DNA from: Desulfovibrio piger
GTDB lineage: Bacteria > Desulfobacterota > Desulfovibrionia > Desulfovibrionales > Desulfovibrionaceae
Assembly (NCBI RefSeq): GCF_900116045.1
Contig: NZ_LT630450.1
Span: 2,566,501 to 2,630,500, forward strand
Length of the DNA stretch: 64,000 nt
Direction of reading: 5' to 3'
The notes under the pieces were generated by a model. It searched no databases and was not told the DNA's origin. It saw only the letters and a program-made list of their open reading frames with translations. Below are positions 8,506 to 17,677 of the stretch, in pieces (within the stretch, counting starts at the first letter, position 1; every line of letters begins with the position of its first letter). Position numbers and translations under genes: made by a program.

Positions 8506-8910
8506 CTAGTCGTCCAGTTCCAGATAGGTGGCGGTCTGCGCGCCCTTTTCGCTGACGCTGACGCTGTGGACGCGCACATGGCGGGCGCTTTCATCGGCGG
8601 CCAGGCGGCGGGCCACGTTCTGGAAGATATGGCGGGAGATGTTCTCCGACGAAGGATTGAGGCGGTCGAAGGGCGGCACCTCGTTGATGATCTGATGGTC
8701 GAGGGCGGCCAGCTCTTCCTTGAGGGCGCGCTTGAGGACCTTGAAGTCCAGCAGCAGTTCCACGTTTTCGGTGAGTTTGTCACCTTCCACGGTCAGTTCC
8801 ACGGCAAAGTTGTGGCCGTGCAGGCGTTCGCATTTGCCTTCGTAATGGCGCAGGGCGTGGCCTGCGGATATCTCGTCACGCACCGTGAGGCGCCAGATCT
8901 TTTTGGGCAT
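8506..8910 (-). CDS. queD: 6-carboxytetrahydropterin synthase (QueD)
   Basis: 134-residue T-fold enzyme that makes 6-carboxy-5,6,7,8-tetrahydropterin from 7,8-dihydroneopterin triphosphate in queuosine/7-deazaguanine synthesis. Zinc ligands and catalytic residues are in SAGHAL, CERLHGHNF, the LDH motif and PSSEN. I chose MPKKIW at 8910 because AAAGGA precedes it; an ATG seven codons upstream has no ribosome site. No other que gene lies nearby. A pyruvoyl-tetrahydropterin synthase reading is possible, but the Cys-x3-HGH pattern favours QueD. Confidence 0.9.
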   Translation of the reverse strand: MPKKIWRLTVRDEISAGHALRHYEGKCERLHGHNFAVELTVEGDKLTENVELLLDFKVLKRALKEELAALDHQIINEVPPFDRLNPSSENISRHIFQNVARRLAADESARHVRVHSVSVSEKGAQTATYLELDD

Positions 8911-9036
8911 GGGCTTTCCTTTGACTGTCATGCGGTCAGCCAGGGTTCGTACGTGATCCTTTCCCGGAGGGATGCCGTCCAGGGAAGGCGTATAGCATAC
9001 CGTCCCCGTCAGGTTTCCTTTTGTGAAAAGCGCATT

Positions 9037-9077
9037 TGGGGGAGGATAGGGGGTCCTTCCCCCCGGAAACGTTTTTT
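9037..9077. repeat. intergenic hairpin repeat, short copy 3
   Basis: GGGGGAGGATAGGGGGTCC then CTTCCCCCCGGAAACGTTTTTT, a shortened relative of the repeats at 2837 and 8377. It abuts the dnaE stop. Confidence 0.4.
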
Positions 9078-12000
9078 ACCCGGCCCAGGCGGCCAGGGCC
9101 CTGTCCAGTTCGGGGCCGGGGCTGACGCGGAACTGCGGCCCCAGCGTGAGGTGGCAGCGCACGCCGTCCAGCAGGATCATGGCTTCGGCCTCCACCGTGC
9201 CGGGATGGGCCTCCAGGATGGCCTTGAGGGCCAGGATGTCTTCATCGCCCAGGCGGTGGGCCGGTATCTGCACGCAGATGGGCGTATCGCTCTGGCCGCA
9301 GGCTTCGGAAAGCAGGGTCACGCTCTGGCCCAGCAGCTTGACCTCGCGGCTGGTCTCCTCGCCGTCCTCGTCGCCGTCGCGGCTCTCGTCCACCTGACTG
9401 TCCACCGTGGCCCGCAGGCAGAGGGGCTGTTCGCTTTTGAGCAGCTCGCGGGCCTCGGCATAGGCGCGGGGGAAGAACGTGACCTCGGCATGGCCGGTCA
9501 GGTCTTCCACGCCCACGAAGGCCATGCGCTCGCCCTTGGACTTGGTGATGACTTCCTTGAGGCTGACCACCAGCACGGCGGTGCTCAGTTCGGCCTTGGG
9601 GTAGAGGTCGCGGGCGTCTTCCAGCGTGGTCAGACGCAGGCGGCGCATCTCGCGGCTGAAAGGCTGGAGGGGGTGGCTGGTGAGGAAGAAGCCCAGGGCC
9701 TCTTTTTCGTTCTTGAGGCGCTGGTCCTCGTCCATCTCGGGGATGCCGGACTCGGGGCAGTCGAAGCCGATGCCGGGCTGGGGCCTGGTTTCCACCTGCG
9801 GGGCCATGGCCAGCAGGGAGATCTGGTTGGAGTTCTTTTCCCTGGCCTTTTTCTGGGCGCGGGCGACCACCGTGTCCAGGGCGGCCAGCAGGGCCGCGCG
9901 CGAAACGCCGAAGCAGTCGCAGGCGCCGCCCTTGATGAGGGCTTCGAGCACGCGCTTGGTGACCTTGCGCAGGTCCACGCGGCAGCACATGTCGAAGAGG
10001 GAGACGTATTCGCCGTCCTTGCGGGCCTCCATGATCTCGGTGATGGCGCTGTCGCCCACGTTCTTGATGCCGCCCAGACCGAAGACGACCTTGCCCTCGC
10101 GGGCCGAGAAGGAACGCTGGCTGGCATTGACCGAGGGCTGCACCACGTCGATGCCCATGTCCTTGCAGCAGGAGATGTACTTGAGCAGCTTTTCCTGGTT
10201 GCTCATTTCCGAGGTGAGCAGGGCGGCCATGAACTCCACGGTATGGTGCACCTTGAGGTAGGCCGTGAAGTAGGAGATCTGGGCATAGGCGGCGGAGTGC
10301 GACTTGTTGAAGCCGTATTCCGCGAACTTTTCCATCAGGTCGAAGATCTCGTCGGCCTTGGCCTTGTCCACGCCGTTCTTCTGCGCGCCTTCCACGAACT
10401 TGACGCGTTCCTTGGCCATGGCTTCGGGCTTTTTCTTGCCCATGGCGCGGCGCAGCAGGTCAGCGCCGCCCAGGGTGTAGCTGGCGATGATCTGGGCGAT
10501 CTGCATGACCTGTTCCTGATAGACGATGACGCCGTAGGTATCGCGCAGGCAGTCGCTGAGGGACTCGTGCGGATAGACCACGGGCACCTGCCCGTGCTTG
10601 CGCTTGATGAATTCGTCCACCATGCCGGAGCCCAGCGGGCCGGGGCGGTACAGGGCCAGCATGGCGATGACGTCCTCGAAGCACGAGGGCTTGAGCATGC
10701 GCAGGTACTGGCGCATGCCCGAGCTTTCCACCTGGAAGATGCCGTCGGTGTCGCCGCGGGCGTAAAGGTCGTAGGTGGCGGCGTCGGTGAGGGGCAGGTT
10801 GTCCAGGTCGGGCGGCGTCCTGCCCTGCAGGGTGATGTTGTCCAGGGTGTCCTGGATGAGGGTCATGGTCTTGAGGCCCAGGAAGTCGAACTTCACCAGA
10901 CCGGATTTTTCGGTCATGGGGCCGTCGAACTGGGTCACGAGTTCGCCGCGTTTGCCGGTGTAGAGGGGCAGGAACTCGTCCATGGGCCGGGGCGAGACCA
11001 CCAGACCGGCGGCGTGGGTGGAGGCATGGCGCGACAGGCCCTCCAGACGGCGGGCCGTATCCAGCAGCTTTTTCACCTGCGGGTCGGTATCGTACAGCTT
11101 CTGGAGGTCTGGCTCGGCTTCCAGGGCCTTGTTGATGGTCATCTTGAGGTCGTCGGGCACCAGCTTGGCGATGCGGTCGGTCTCGGCAAAGCTCATGCCC
11201 AGGGCGCGGCCCACGTCACGCACCACGCCCTTGGCCTTCATGGTGCCGAAGGTGGTGATCTGGGCCACGCTGTCCTTGCCGTAGGTGTCCACCATATGCT
11301 GGATGACCTCGGTGCGGCGGCGTTCGCAGAAGTCCACGTCGATATCGGGCAGGGAGACGCGCTCGGCGTTGAGGAAGCGCTCGAAAAGCAGATTGTAGGG
11401 CAGGGGGTCCAGGTTGGTGATGCGCAGCGACCAGGCCACCAGCGAACCGGCGGCCGAACCGCGGCCCGGGCCCACGGGGATGCCGTGGTCCTTGGCCCAG
11501 TTGATGAACTCCTGCACGATGAGGAAGTAGCCGGGGAAGCCCATCTCAAGGATGACCTTGAGCTCGTACTGCAGGCGGTCGCGGTAGGCCTGCGGGTCGA
11601 TGCTGGCGCGGTTGGGGTGCTTTTCCAGGCGGCGTTCCAGACCTTCCTCGGCCAGGCGGCGGAACTCGGAATCCAGGCTGGCGCCTTCGGGCAGCTTGTA
11701 GACCGGGAAATAGTGGTGCCCCATGTCCAGTTCCACGTTGCAGCGCTCGGCGATCTCGGCCGTGTTGCTCAGGGACTGGGGCAGATGGCCGAACACGGCC
11801 TCCATCTCCTCGCCGGACTTGTAGTAGAGGTCATGGGTGCCGAAGCGCATGCGCTTGGGGTCGTCCATGGTGGTCTGGGTCTGGATGCAGAGCAGCACCT
11901 CGTGGGCGTCGGCGTCGTCGGCGTTGAGGTAATGGCAGTCGTTGGTGGCCACGATGGGCAGCTTGAGATGGTCGGCTATCTCCAGCAGGCCCTTGTTGGC

Positions 12001-12549
12001 TATCTCCTGCTCGGGCAGGCTGTTGGACTGCAGCTCCAGATAGAAGCGGTCCGGGTAGATGTCGGCGTATTCGCGGGCCAGGGCGATGGCGCCGTCCATG
12101 TCACCGGCGTTGAGGGCGCGCGGGATCTCGCCCGCGATGCAGGCCGAAAGGCAGATGAGGCCCTCGGAATAGCGGCGCAGCATGGCCTTGTCCACGCGCG
12201 GCTTGTAGTGGAAGCCCTCCAGGTAGCTGCGGCTCACCAGCTTGACCAGATTGTGGTAGCCCTCGATGGTCTCCGAGAGCAGGATCAGGTGGTTGCGCTT
12301 GCGGGCCAGCTCGGAGGTCTTGTCCAGATGGTCGTGGCAGACGTAGACCTCGCAGCCGATGATGGGCTTGATGCCGAAGTCCTTGCAGGTCAGGAAGAAC
12401 TTGGCCGCGCCGAACAGGTTGCCGTGGTCGGTGATGGCGCAGGCGGGCATGCCGAAATCCTTGGCGCGGGAGCAGAGATCCTTGACGCGGATGGCGCCGT
12501 CGAGAAGGCTGTATTCGGTGTGGCAGTGCAGGTGCACGAAATCGGACAT
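9076..12549 (-). CDS. dnaE: DNA polymerase III subunit alpha
   Basis: 1157-residue replicative polymerase, normal DnaE1 length. The N-terminal PHP domain (FVHLHCHTEYSLLDGA) is followed by the catalytic palm with PGRGSAAGS and PDIDVDF, the fingers/tau-binding region, helix-hairpin-helix and a C-terminal OB fold. The start MSDFVHLH at 12549 matches the family start; the open frame continues upstream without similarity. A complete reading frame also runs on the opposite strand across the whole gene, an effect of GC-rich codon bias, and is not annotated. The gene appears monocistronic. Confidence 0.97.
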   Translation of the reverse strand: MSDFVHLHCHTEYSLLDGAIRVKDLCSRAKDFGMPACAITDHGNLFGAAKFFLTCKDFGIKPIIGCEVYVCHDHLDKTSELARKRNHLILLSETIEGYHNLVKLVSRSYLEGFHYKPRVDKAMLRRYSEGLICLSACIAGEIPRALNAGDMDGAIALAREYADIYPDRFYLELQSNSLPEQEIANKGLLEIADHLKLPIVATNDCHYLNADDADAHEVLLCIQTQTTMDDPKRMRFGTHDLYYKSGEEMEAVFGHLPQSLSNTAEIAERCNVELDMGHHYFPVYKLPEGASLDSEFRRLAEEGLERRLEKHPNRASIDPQAYRDRLQYELKVILEMGFPGYFLIVQEFINWAKDHGIPVGPGRGSAAGSLVAWSLRITNLDPLPYNLLFERFLNAERVSLPDIDVDFCERRRTEVIQHMVDTYGKDSVAQITTFGTMKAKGVVRDVGRALGMSFAETDRIAKLVPDDLKMTINKALEAEPDLQKLYDTDPQVKKLLDTARRLEGLSRHASTHAAGLVVSPRPMDEFLPLYTGKRGELVTQFDGPMTEKSGLVKFDFLGLKTMTLIQDTLDNITLQGRTPPDLDNLPLTDAATYDLYARGDTDGIFQVESSGMRQYLRMLKPSCFEDVIAMLALYRPGPLGSGMVDEFIKRKHGQVPVVYPHESLSDCLRDTYGVIVYQEQVMQIAQIIASYTLGGADLLRRAMGKKKPEAMAKERVKFVEGAQKNGVDKAKADEIFDLMEKFAEYGFNKSHSAAYAQISYFTAYLKVHHTVEFMAALLTSEMSNQEKLLKYISCCKDMGIDVVQPSVNASQRSFSAREGKVVFGLGGIKNVGDSAITEIMEARKDGEYVSLFDMCCRVDLRKVTKRVLEALIKGGACDCFGVSRAALLAALDTVVARAQKKAREKNSNQISLLAMAPQVETRPQPGIGFDCPESGIPEMDEDQRLKNEKEALGFFLTSHPLQPFSREMRRLRLTTLEDARDLYPKAELSTAVLVVSLKEVITKSKGERMAFVGVEDLTGHAEVTFFPRAYAEARELLKSEQPLCLRATVDSQVDESRDGDEDGEETSREVKLLGQSVTLLSEACGQSDTPICVQIPAHRLGDEDILALKAILEAHPGTVEAEAMILLDGVRCHLTLGPQFRVSPGPELDRALAAWAG

Positions 12550-12903
12550 GCGGGAACTCCGGGCCTCGGCGGCCGATGAAGGGAAGGGGCGCCATGCGCG
12601 GCCGGGGCGGTGCGGACGGCCGTGTCCGGCACCGGGAGGCGGATGCGGACGCAGGGCCCGCACACGGCGGAGCAAAAGTATAGCAGGTTCGCGGGCGGGC
12701 CTCAAGGCGGCCCGCTGCCCTGTCCCGGGGAAGGGGCGACAACGCGCCGCCTTTCCCGCAGGAGCGGGAGCGCGCAGGCGGCAATGGAGACGGGGCGGCG
12801 ATCGGCGGATCGTCGCCCCGTGACGGATGGGGAGGGTCAAAGGCCCGTCCTGCGCGGCAGGCCTCGGGGCGCCGGACGGGCGCGGCAGGGCCGGGAAGGC
12901 CGC
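12550..12903. other. intergenic region between the chaperone gene and dnaE
   Basis: Holds a strong hairpin at 12790-12821 (ACGGGGCGGCGAT/ATCGTCGCCCCGT), likely the end of the chaperone/effector transcript on the minus strand. No T tract follows. The dnaE promoter should be here; I cannot pick it with confidence. Confidence 0.45.
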
Positions 12904-13368
12904 CTAGATGCGCAGCATGCCGCCCATCAGGGCCGGATCCACGGCGGGTGCTTCCGGGGTGTCGGCGGCGGCCTCGTCACAGGCCAGGCAGCGTTCCTGC
13001 CAGTGCTCGGCCACGTTGACGAAATTGCCCACCCAGGTGCCCACATTGGTATCGGTGAGCGCGGCCAGGGGCAGCGTGCCCTGCAGGGTCACGCCCGTAT
13101 CTTCGCGGGCGGCCAGGGTGAAGCCCTGGGTCTGGTGGAAGAAGGTGTTGGCGTCCAGCAGCGCGGCGTAGAGCTCGTCGCGTTTGCGCGCGGGCAGGGG
13201 GGCCACCACGGTGAAGATCATGACCTGCTCCGCAGAAAGGCAGCGCAGACTGACCTCGAAGTCATCGATGCCCAGCAGGCAGGAGGGATCGCCGTCGCGG
13301 ATCTCGATGCCGGGCAGGTCCAGTTCACGGGCCAGGGCGGCCAGCAGGGAAGAAAAAGCGGGGTTCAT
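12904..13368 (-). CDS. type III secretion chaperone, CesT/SycE family
   Basis: 154 residues, acidic, with the pattern of class I type III chaperones: an N-terminal helix (LLAALARELDLPGIEI), a strand-rich middle, a helix (ARKRDELYAALLDANTFFHQTQG), and a C-terminal helix near WVGNFVNVAEHWQE. Such proteins bind the N-terminal part of a secreted effector as dimers in the cytoplasm and pass it to the injectisome. The gene starts 23 bases after the putative effector stop, with AAGGAG upstream, as expected for an effector-chaperone pair. No secretion apparatus gene is in the window. Confidence 0.72.
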   Translation of the reverse strand: MNPAFSSLLAALARELDLPGIEIRDGDPSCLLGIDDFEVSLRCLSAEQVMIFTVVAPLPARKRDELYAALLDANTFFHQTQGFTLAAREDTGVTLQGTLPLAALTDTNVGTWVGNFVNVAEHWQERCLACDEAAADTPEAPAVDPALMGGMLRI

Positions 13369-13391
13369 GGCAGGGGCTCCTTGTTAGGGGA

Positions 13392-15152
13392 TCAGGCGTC
13401 CTGGGGCTGACGGGCCTGCATGCGGCAGGCCGTGAGCACGCCCCGGCCGTCCGGGGTGACGGTGTAGGTGAAGTCCGCATCCAGCGGCGACTGGGGCGGC
13501 GTGTGGTAACGCATGGTCACATCGCCGCTGGCCTCGCGGCGGATGTCGATGTCCAGGGGCGAGTGCTCGTCCAGCAGCACGCCGGTCTGGTTGCTGAGGG
13601 TGCGCAGCAGGAAGGCGCCGGACTGGCCCATGCTGAGGAGGACCTGCCGTGCCTGCGCGTCATTGCCGCCGCAGAGCAGCTGGGCCCGGATGGCCAGATT
13701 GTGCGACATGGTGGACGGCCGGCCATGTTCGAAGTCGTTCCTGTCCTCGGCGGTCATGTAGGCGACATCCTGGATATGGACGGTGGCCGCCGCCTCCGCC
13801 GGGATGCCCGTACCGCCGAAGCTGATGGTGGGCCGGTAACCGGGAAGGGCGTGTTGCGTGCCGCGCCGGAACAGGTCTATGGACACTTCCCTTTCCACCT
13901 CGGCCATGTCGCCCAGGCGCGCCAGAGGCGTCAGGCTGGGCGGGAAGGCGAAGTCCTTGAGTTCGAAGCTGGCAGTCGCGCTGGTGGCTTCCAGGGCCTT
14001 TTCCAGGCGCACACCGGCACTGAGCAGGAGCATACCGTTGAAGGGGGCCGCGGGATTCTCCGAGCGGGCCCGGAACATGCCCAGGAGCTTTTCATACATG
14101 GCGCTGTTGAAATCGCGCTGGCTCCTGGCAGCCAGATCCTGCGGCATAGGCTCCTGGAAGCAGCCCTGCCACAGGGTCTCGCGGCTGAGGGGGCCCTGGG
14201 GCTGCCGGGCGCGCATCTCGTCCATGTGCCGCATGGCCACCATGATGAGGGCGATACCGCCGCCCACGTTCAGCTGGGGAGCCAGAGTGGCCATCTCGCC
14301 TATAGACTGACGGGGGGTCAGGCTCATGGCATCACGGAGCGTGGCGTCCCCTAGGCCCGGCTTGCCGCAGGCAAAGGCAAAGCATTGCAGGGAGGTCTGG
14401 CCGGCCGTGGAAAGATCGCGGAACAGGTCCGCGGGCGTGCCCTGACGCCCCGCCGCGCTTTCTTCCTCCAGCACGCGGTCCATGAGCTGCCCCAGCTGGG
14501 CCTTGAGCTCGCCGTCCACACCAAGATGGGTGGCGCAGGCATCCAGGGCGGCATCGCGGGTCAGCTGCGGATCGATGCCGGAGAGGATGTAGTCCGCGGG
14601 CCGGGACCGGAGGGTCTGCATGGTCACGGCATCGGCCATGTCCTGATAGGAAAGCAGCTTCCGGCTGTGGGCCGCCATGTCGCTGATGATCCGCTCGAAG
14701 GCCTGGCGCAGGGCCGGGGAGGGCTGGAGGTTGTTCTTCGCGCAGAAGCCCTGCAGCGCATGGTCCAGATTGCGGGTATCGCCCGCGCCGTTGTTGCCCA
14801 GCAGGAAACGGCGGGCCATCTCTGCGTTGGCCGGGCCCAGGGCCTGCGACATGTCCGATGCCTGGGCCAGGATGTCGCGGGCCACGCGGGCCTTGAGCGG
14901 CTTGCCCTGCCGGCGCATGGCACTGAGCTGCGGGGCCAGGGCATCGGCGATGCCGTCACCGTACCTGTTGCGGATGGCGCCGAGGAAGGCCTCGGCAGTG
15001 GCGCGGTGGGTGGCCTTGGCGGTGAAAAAGGCGCTGACCCTGCCGGAGGTCTGGATGCCGCCTTCCGCGGTGGCGACGAGGCGGTCATGGGTGCCGGCCA
15101 CATTGGCCAGCTGGGTCAGAGAGGCAACGTTGACGCGATCGATCTGGGGCAT
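13392..15152 (-). CDS. putative type III secreted effector, unknown function
   Basis: 586 residues from MPQIDRVNV, chosen because GGGAGGGATCCC precedes it. There is no signal peptide, no membrane segment and no recognised enzymatic motif. The first 50 residues are Ser/Thr/Ala-rich and polar, as in many type III export signals. The rest is largely helical. The C-terminal third is strand-rich, ending in a segment with TYTVTPDGRG. The companion gene immediately downstream is a CesT-type chaperone, which is the main evidence for secretion. What it does in a host cell is unknown. A large internal structural protein is the alternative. Confidence 0.5.
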   Translation of the reverse strand: MPQIDRVNVASLTQLANVAGTHDRLVATAEGGIQTSGRVSAFFTAKATHRATAEAFLGAIRNRYGDGIADALAPQLSAMRRQGKPLKARVARDILAQASDMSQALGPANAEMARRFLLGNNGAGDTRNLDHALQGFCAKNNLQPSPALRQAFERIISDMAAHSRKLLSYQDMADAVTMQTLRSRPADYILSGIDPQLTRDAALDACATHLGVDGELKAQLGQLMDRVLEEESAAGRQGTPADLFRDLSTAGQTSLQCFAFACGKPGLGDATLRDAMSLTPRQSIGEMATLAPQLNVGGGIALIMVAMRHMDEMRARQPQGPLSRETLWQGCFQEPMPQDLAARSQRDFNSAMYEKLLGMFRARSENPAAPFNGMLLLSAGVRLEKALEATSATASFELKDFAFPPSLTPLARLGDMAEVEREVSIDLFRRGTQHALPGYRPTISFGGTGIPAEAAATVHIQDVAYMTAEDRNDFEHGRPSTMSHNLAIRAQLLCGGNDAQARQVLLSMGQSGAFLLRTLSNQTGVLLDEHSPLDIDIRREASGDVTMRYHTPPQSPLDADFTYTVTPDGRGVLTACRMQARQPQDA

Positions 15153-15374
15153 GGGATCCCTCCCGGGAGATGGTCGACAGGTGCGGTACGGGATGAACAG
15201 GCAAAGGTGTCCTGGATAAAGCAAGCTTCGTGCCAGTCCCTTCCAGACTACAGGGGAAAGCCGAAAGTGTCCATTTTTCTTCAGCCGGAAGCGCCCGGGC
15301 CCGGATGGAGCGGGAGATGACGTCCCCGGACCGGCAACGATGTTGTCAGCCCGGGTAACGGCAGGTGAGCTTAT

Positions 15375-15415
15375 GGAAAAAAAGTGTCATGGCAGCCTGA
15401 AAGACTGCCATGACA
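15375..15415 (-). terminator. intrinsic terminator for the MFS gene
   Basis: Perfect 11-bp stem TGTCATGGCAG/CTGCCATGACA. Read on the minus strand it is followed by a run of T (complement of GGAAAAAAAG). It lies 47 bases after the stop of the MFS gene. Confidence 0.85.
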
Positions 15416-15461
15416 GATGTGAGGACGGGCTTCCCGGACGGGCGGGGAAAGAGCGCGGCGA

Positions 15462-16652
15462 TCAGCCTTCGTAGACCTTGTGGCTGTCCAGCCACAGCCA
15501 GCCCAGCAGACAGGCCAGACCCACCAGGATGGCCATGAGGGCCTGGGCCGCCACGGGGCCGGGCCAGACGGGCAGGGCGCAGAGCAGCATGGACAGGCTG
15601 CCGAACAGCAGACCGCCGCTGTTGATGAGGGCCGTCAGGCTGCCGGTATCGTTCTTCATCTGGTTGAGCATGAGCACCGTGGCCGGGGGGCGCAGGGCGC
15701 TGCCGCAAAAGCTGACGGGCGCGCAGAGCAGGGCGAAGGTGAAGGGCCCCTGATCCCCCACCAGCAGCAGGCCCAGCCCGGCTACGGCGACGATGCCCAG
15801 ATAGGCCGAAAAGAAAAGGCGGCGGGGCGCGGTGCGGAAAAAGCGTTCATGCGCCAGCGGGCCCAGCATGCTCATGCCCGCATTGAAGGCGAAGAACAGG
15901 CTGTAGGCCTGGGGCGAGAGCCCGAACAGGCCCTGGAAGATATAGGAGGAAAGGGCCAGATAGGCCATGAAGGGCATGCTGGTGGCGGAAAAGAGCAGCA
16001 GCAGGCAGCGGAAGCCCCGGTGCCGCAGGACGACCAGCAGACGCCCCAGGGTGCGGAAGGCGTTGCCCTGCACCGGGTGGTGCATGGTCTCGCGCAGCAG
16101 CAGCGTCCCGGCACCGGCCAGCAGGCCGCAGAGCAGCAGGCAGACGAAGATGCCGCGCCAGTCGGTGACGGCCAGCAGGGCCCCGCCGATGACCGGGGCC
16201 AGCATGGGCGCCAGGATGGTGATGGTCTGGATCCAGGTGATGACTTTTTCCATGGCCCGGCCGCGCAGCACGTCCTTGACGATGGCCAGGGCCATGGCGC
16301 TGATGCCGCCGCTGCCGACGGCCTGCACGGCGCGCCAGAACAGCAGGGGCCAGATGGACTGGGCCAGGGCCAGGAACAGGCTGGAGACCACATAGAGCAG
16401 GGCGCCCGTGTAGAGCACGGGCTTGCGGCCGTATTTGTCGCTGAGCGGGCCCCAGAAGAGCATGGAGGCCCCGAAGAGCAGCAAAAAACAGGAGATGCTC
16501 AGGCTGGAGAGGGCGTCCGTGGTCTGCAGGGCCTGCGTCATGTGCGGCAGGGCAGGCAGATACATGTCGGTGGAAAGGGGGGCGAAGGCGCTCAGGAAGG
16601 CCAGATAGGCAACCAGCCAGCGGTTGCCGGGAGCAAAGACTTTTTGGGGCAT
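15462..16652 (-). CDS. Bcr/CflA-type MFS multidrug efflux transporter
   Basis: 396 residues with 12 predicted membrane helices. The first-helix motif STDMYLPALPHM and the loop LFWGPLSDKYGRKPVL are typical of Bcr/CflA drug:proton antiporters; VTDWRGIF marks the helix 5 region. It acts in the inner membrane, exporting drugs or metabolites. It is monocistronic, with its own terminator. The substrate cannot be told from sequence. Confidence 0.88.
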   Translation of the reverse strand: MPQKVFAPGNRWLVAYLAFLSAFAPLSTDMYLPALPHMTQALQTTDALSSLSISCFLLLFGASMLFWGPLSDKYGRKPVLYTGALLYVVSSLFLALAQSIWPLLFWRAVQAVGSGGISAMALAIVKDVLRGRAMEKVITWIQTITILAPMLAPVIGGALLAVTDWRGIFVCLLLCGLLAGAGTLLLRETMHHPVQGNAFRTLGRLLVVLRHRGFRCLLLLFSATSMPFMAYLALSSYIFQGLFGLSPQAYSLFFAFNAGMSMLGPLAHERFFRTAPRRLFFSAYLGIVAVAGLGLLLVGDQGPFTFALLCAPVSFCGSALRPPATVLMLNQMKNDTGSLTALINSGGLLFGSLSMLLCALPVWPGPVAAQALMAILVGLACLLGWLWLDSHKVYEG

Positions 16653-16777
16653 ACGGAAACTCCATGCTTCCGCCGTGAGCGGAAGCGTGGTTCCGTGCTA
16701 CCCAAGATCCGCCCGATGTGCAACAGGGGCCGTTCCTGTCCGCAAGGCGGGTCCTGTTCCTCATGCGGCAGCGGACA

Positions 16778-16816
16778 AGAAAAGGACAGGCCCCGGCATG
16801 CGGGAAGCCTGTCCTT
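16778..16816 (-). terminator. terminator of the cbiK-lipoprotein operon
   Basis: AAGGACAGGC/GCCTGTCCTT stem (16782-16791 with 16807-16816). On the minus strand it continues into TTTCTTG, 22 bases after the lipoprotein stop. Confidence 0.75.
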
Positions 16817-16837
16817 CAAAATGTGGAGAGAGTGCGC

Positions 16838-17677
16838 CTAGCGCAGGGCGGACACTATGTCCTGGGCCGAAGGCGAGGCCAGCACCCTGCCGTCGACGAT
16901 GACCGCCGGGATGCGCTTCACGCCGTAATAGCGGGAGATCTGCACGGCCTGGTACATGTTCACGTTGCCGGCATTGTAGCAGTAGCGGGCCACGTCCAGT
17001 TCCTGGCTGGCGGGCACGGCCGGGCGCAGCTTGCCCATGAAGGCATAGTGGATGGGCAGGTCGGTGGACGTGACGGTGGCGTCGTACTCGTTGGTGAAGG
17101 GCACGCTGCGGCCCTGCTTTTTCTGGGCGGCCTTGATGCGGTTCCATTCGCTGAGGGCGTGGCTCATGTAGTCCATGGCCTGGCCCTTGCGCTCATAGCT
17201 GATCCAGATGCCCATGCCCATGAGGTCGGTACCGTAGTTTTCCGAATTTTTGGCAAAGACGGCGATCTTGACATCCGCGGGCGAAAGCCTGGCCGAGGCA
17301 TCACGCACGGCCTGCCAGACACGGGCGCTGTCGGGCGCGGCAAAGTCCAGCAGCACGATGATCTCGTGCGGGGCCGTCCTGTTGCCGAAGAACACGGGGT
17401 AGATCTCTTCGCGCCAGTGGGGACGGTGGGCGGCCTCGTCCTCGATGCTCTGGCGGTCGGCGCCCATGGCCTGCACCATGGCCAGGCCCTCGGCCGAAAG
17501 GGTACGGGTGTTGGGCAGGCTCTTGTTCATCCAGGGGTTGAAGGCATTGGCTTTGGCGGCGGGGGCCGCCTGTGCCGCGGGCGTCAGGCCGGCGCTGCCG
17601 TTGCCCCCCATCAGACCACAGGCAGAGATCAGGCCGCAGACCAACAGGGCCAGCGGCAGGCGCAGGAGATTCTTCAC
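16838..17677 (-). CDS. lipoprotein with a thioredoxin-like domain lacking CxxC
   Basis: 279 residues. A lipobox (LISAC, Cys at about residue 20) predicts anchoring in the envelope. After an Ala-rich spacer, EIIVLLDFAAPDSARVWQ through the C-terminal RIPAVIVDGRVLASPSAQDI reads like a DsbA/DsbC-type thioredoxin fold, with the cis-proline in RIPAV. The usual CxxC is missing; only an isolated Cys (ARYCYN) is seen. A binding or scaffold role is therefore more likely than oxidoreductase activity. It overlaps cbiK by four bases, so the two are co-translated. A link to tetrapyrrole or heme maturation is inferred from that alone. Confidence 0.6.
   Translation of the reverse strand: MKNLLRLPLALLVCGLISACGLMGGNGSAGLTPAAQAAPAAKANAFNPWMNKSLPNTRTLSAEGLAMVQAMGADRQSIEDEAAHRPHWREEIYPVFFGNRTAPHEIIVLLDFAAPDSARVWQAVRDASARLSPADVKIAVFAKNSENYGTDLMGMGIWISYERKGQAMDYMSHALSEWNRIKAAQKKQGRSVPFTNEYDATVTSTDLPIHYAFMGKLRPAVPASQELDVARYCYNAGNVNMYQAVQISRYYGVKRIPAVIVDGRVLASPSAQDIVSALR

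Noticed and set aside
8566..12579. 4-kb open frame on the plus strand opposite dnaE (1337 codons)
   Set aside because: It mirrors dnaE codon bias in GC-rich DNA and is low-complexity Gly/His/Val-rich with no ribosome site or family similarity.
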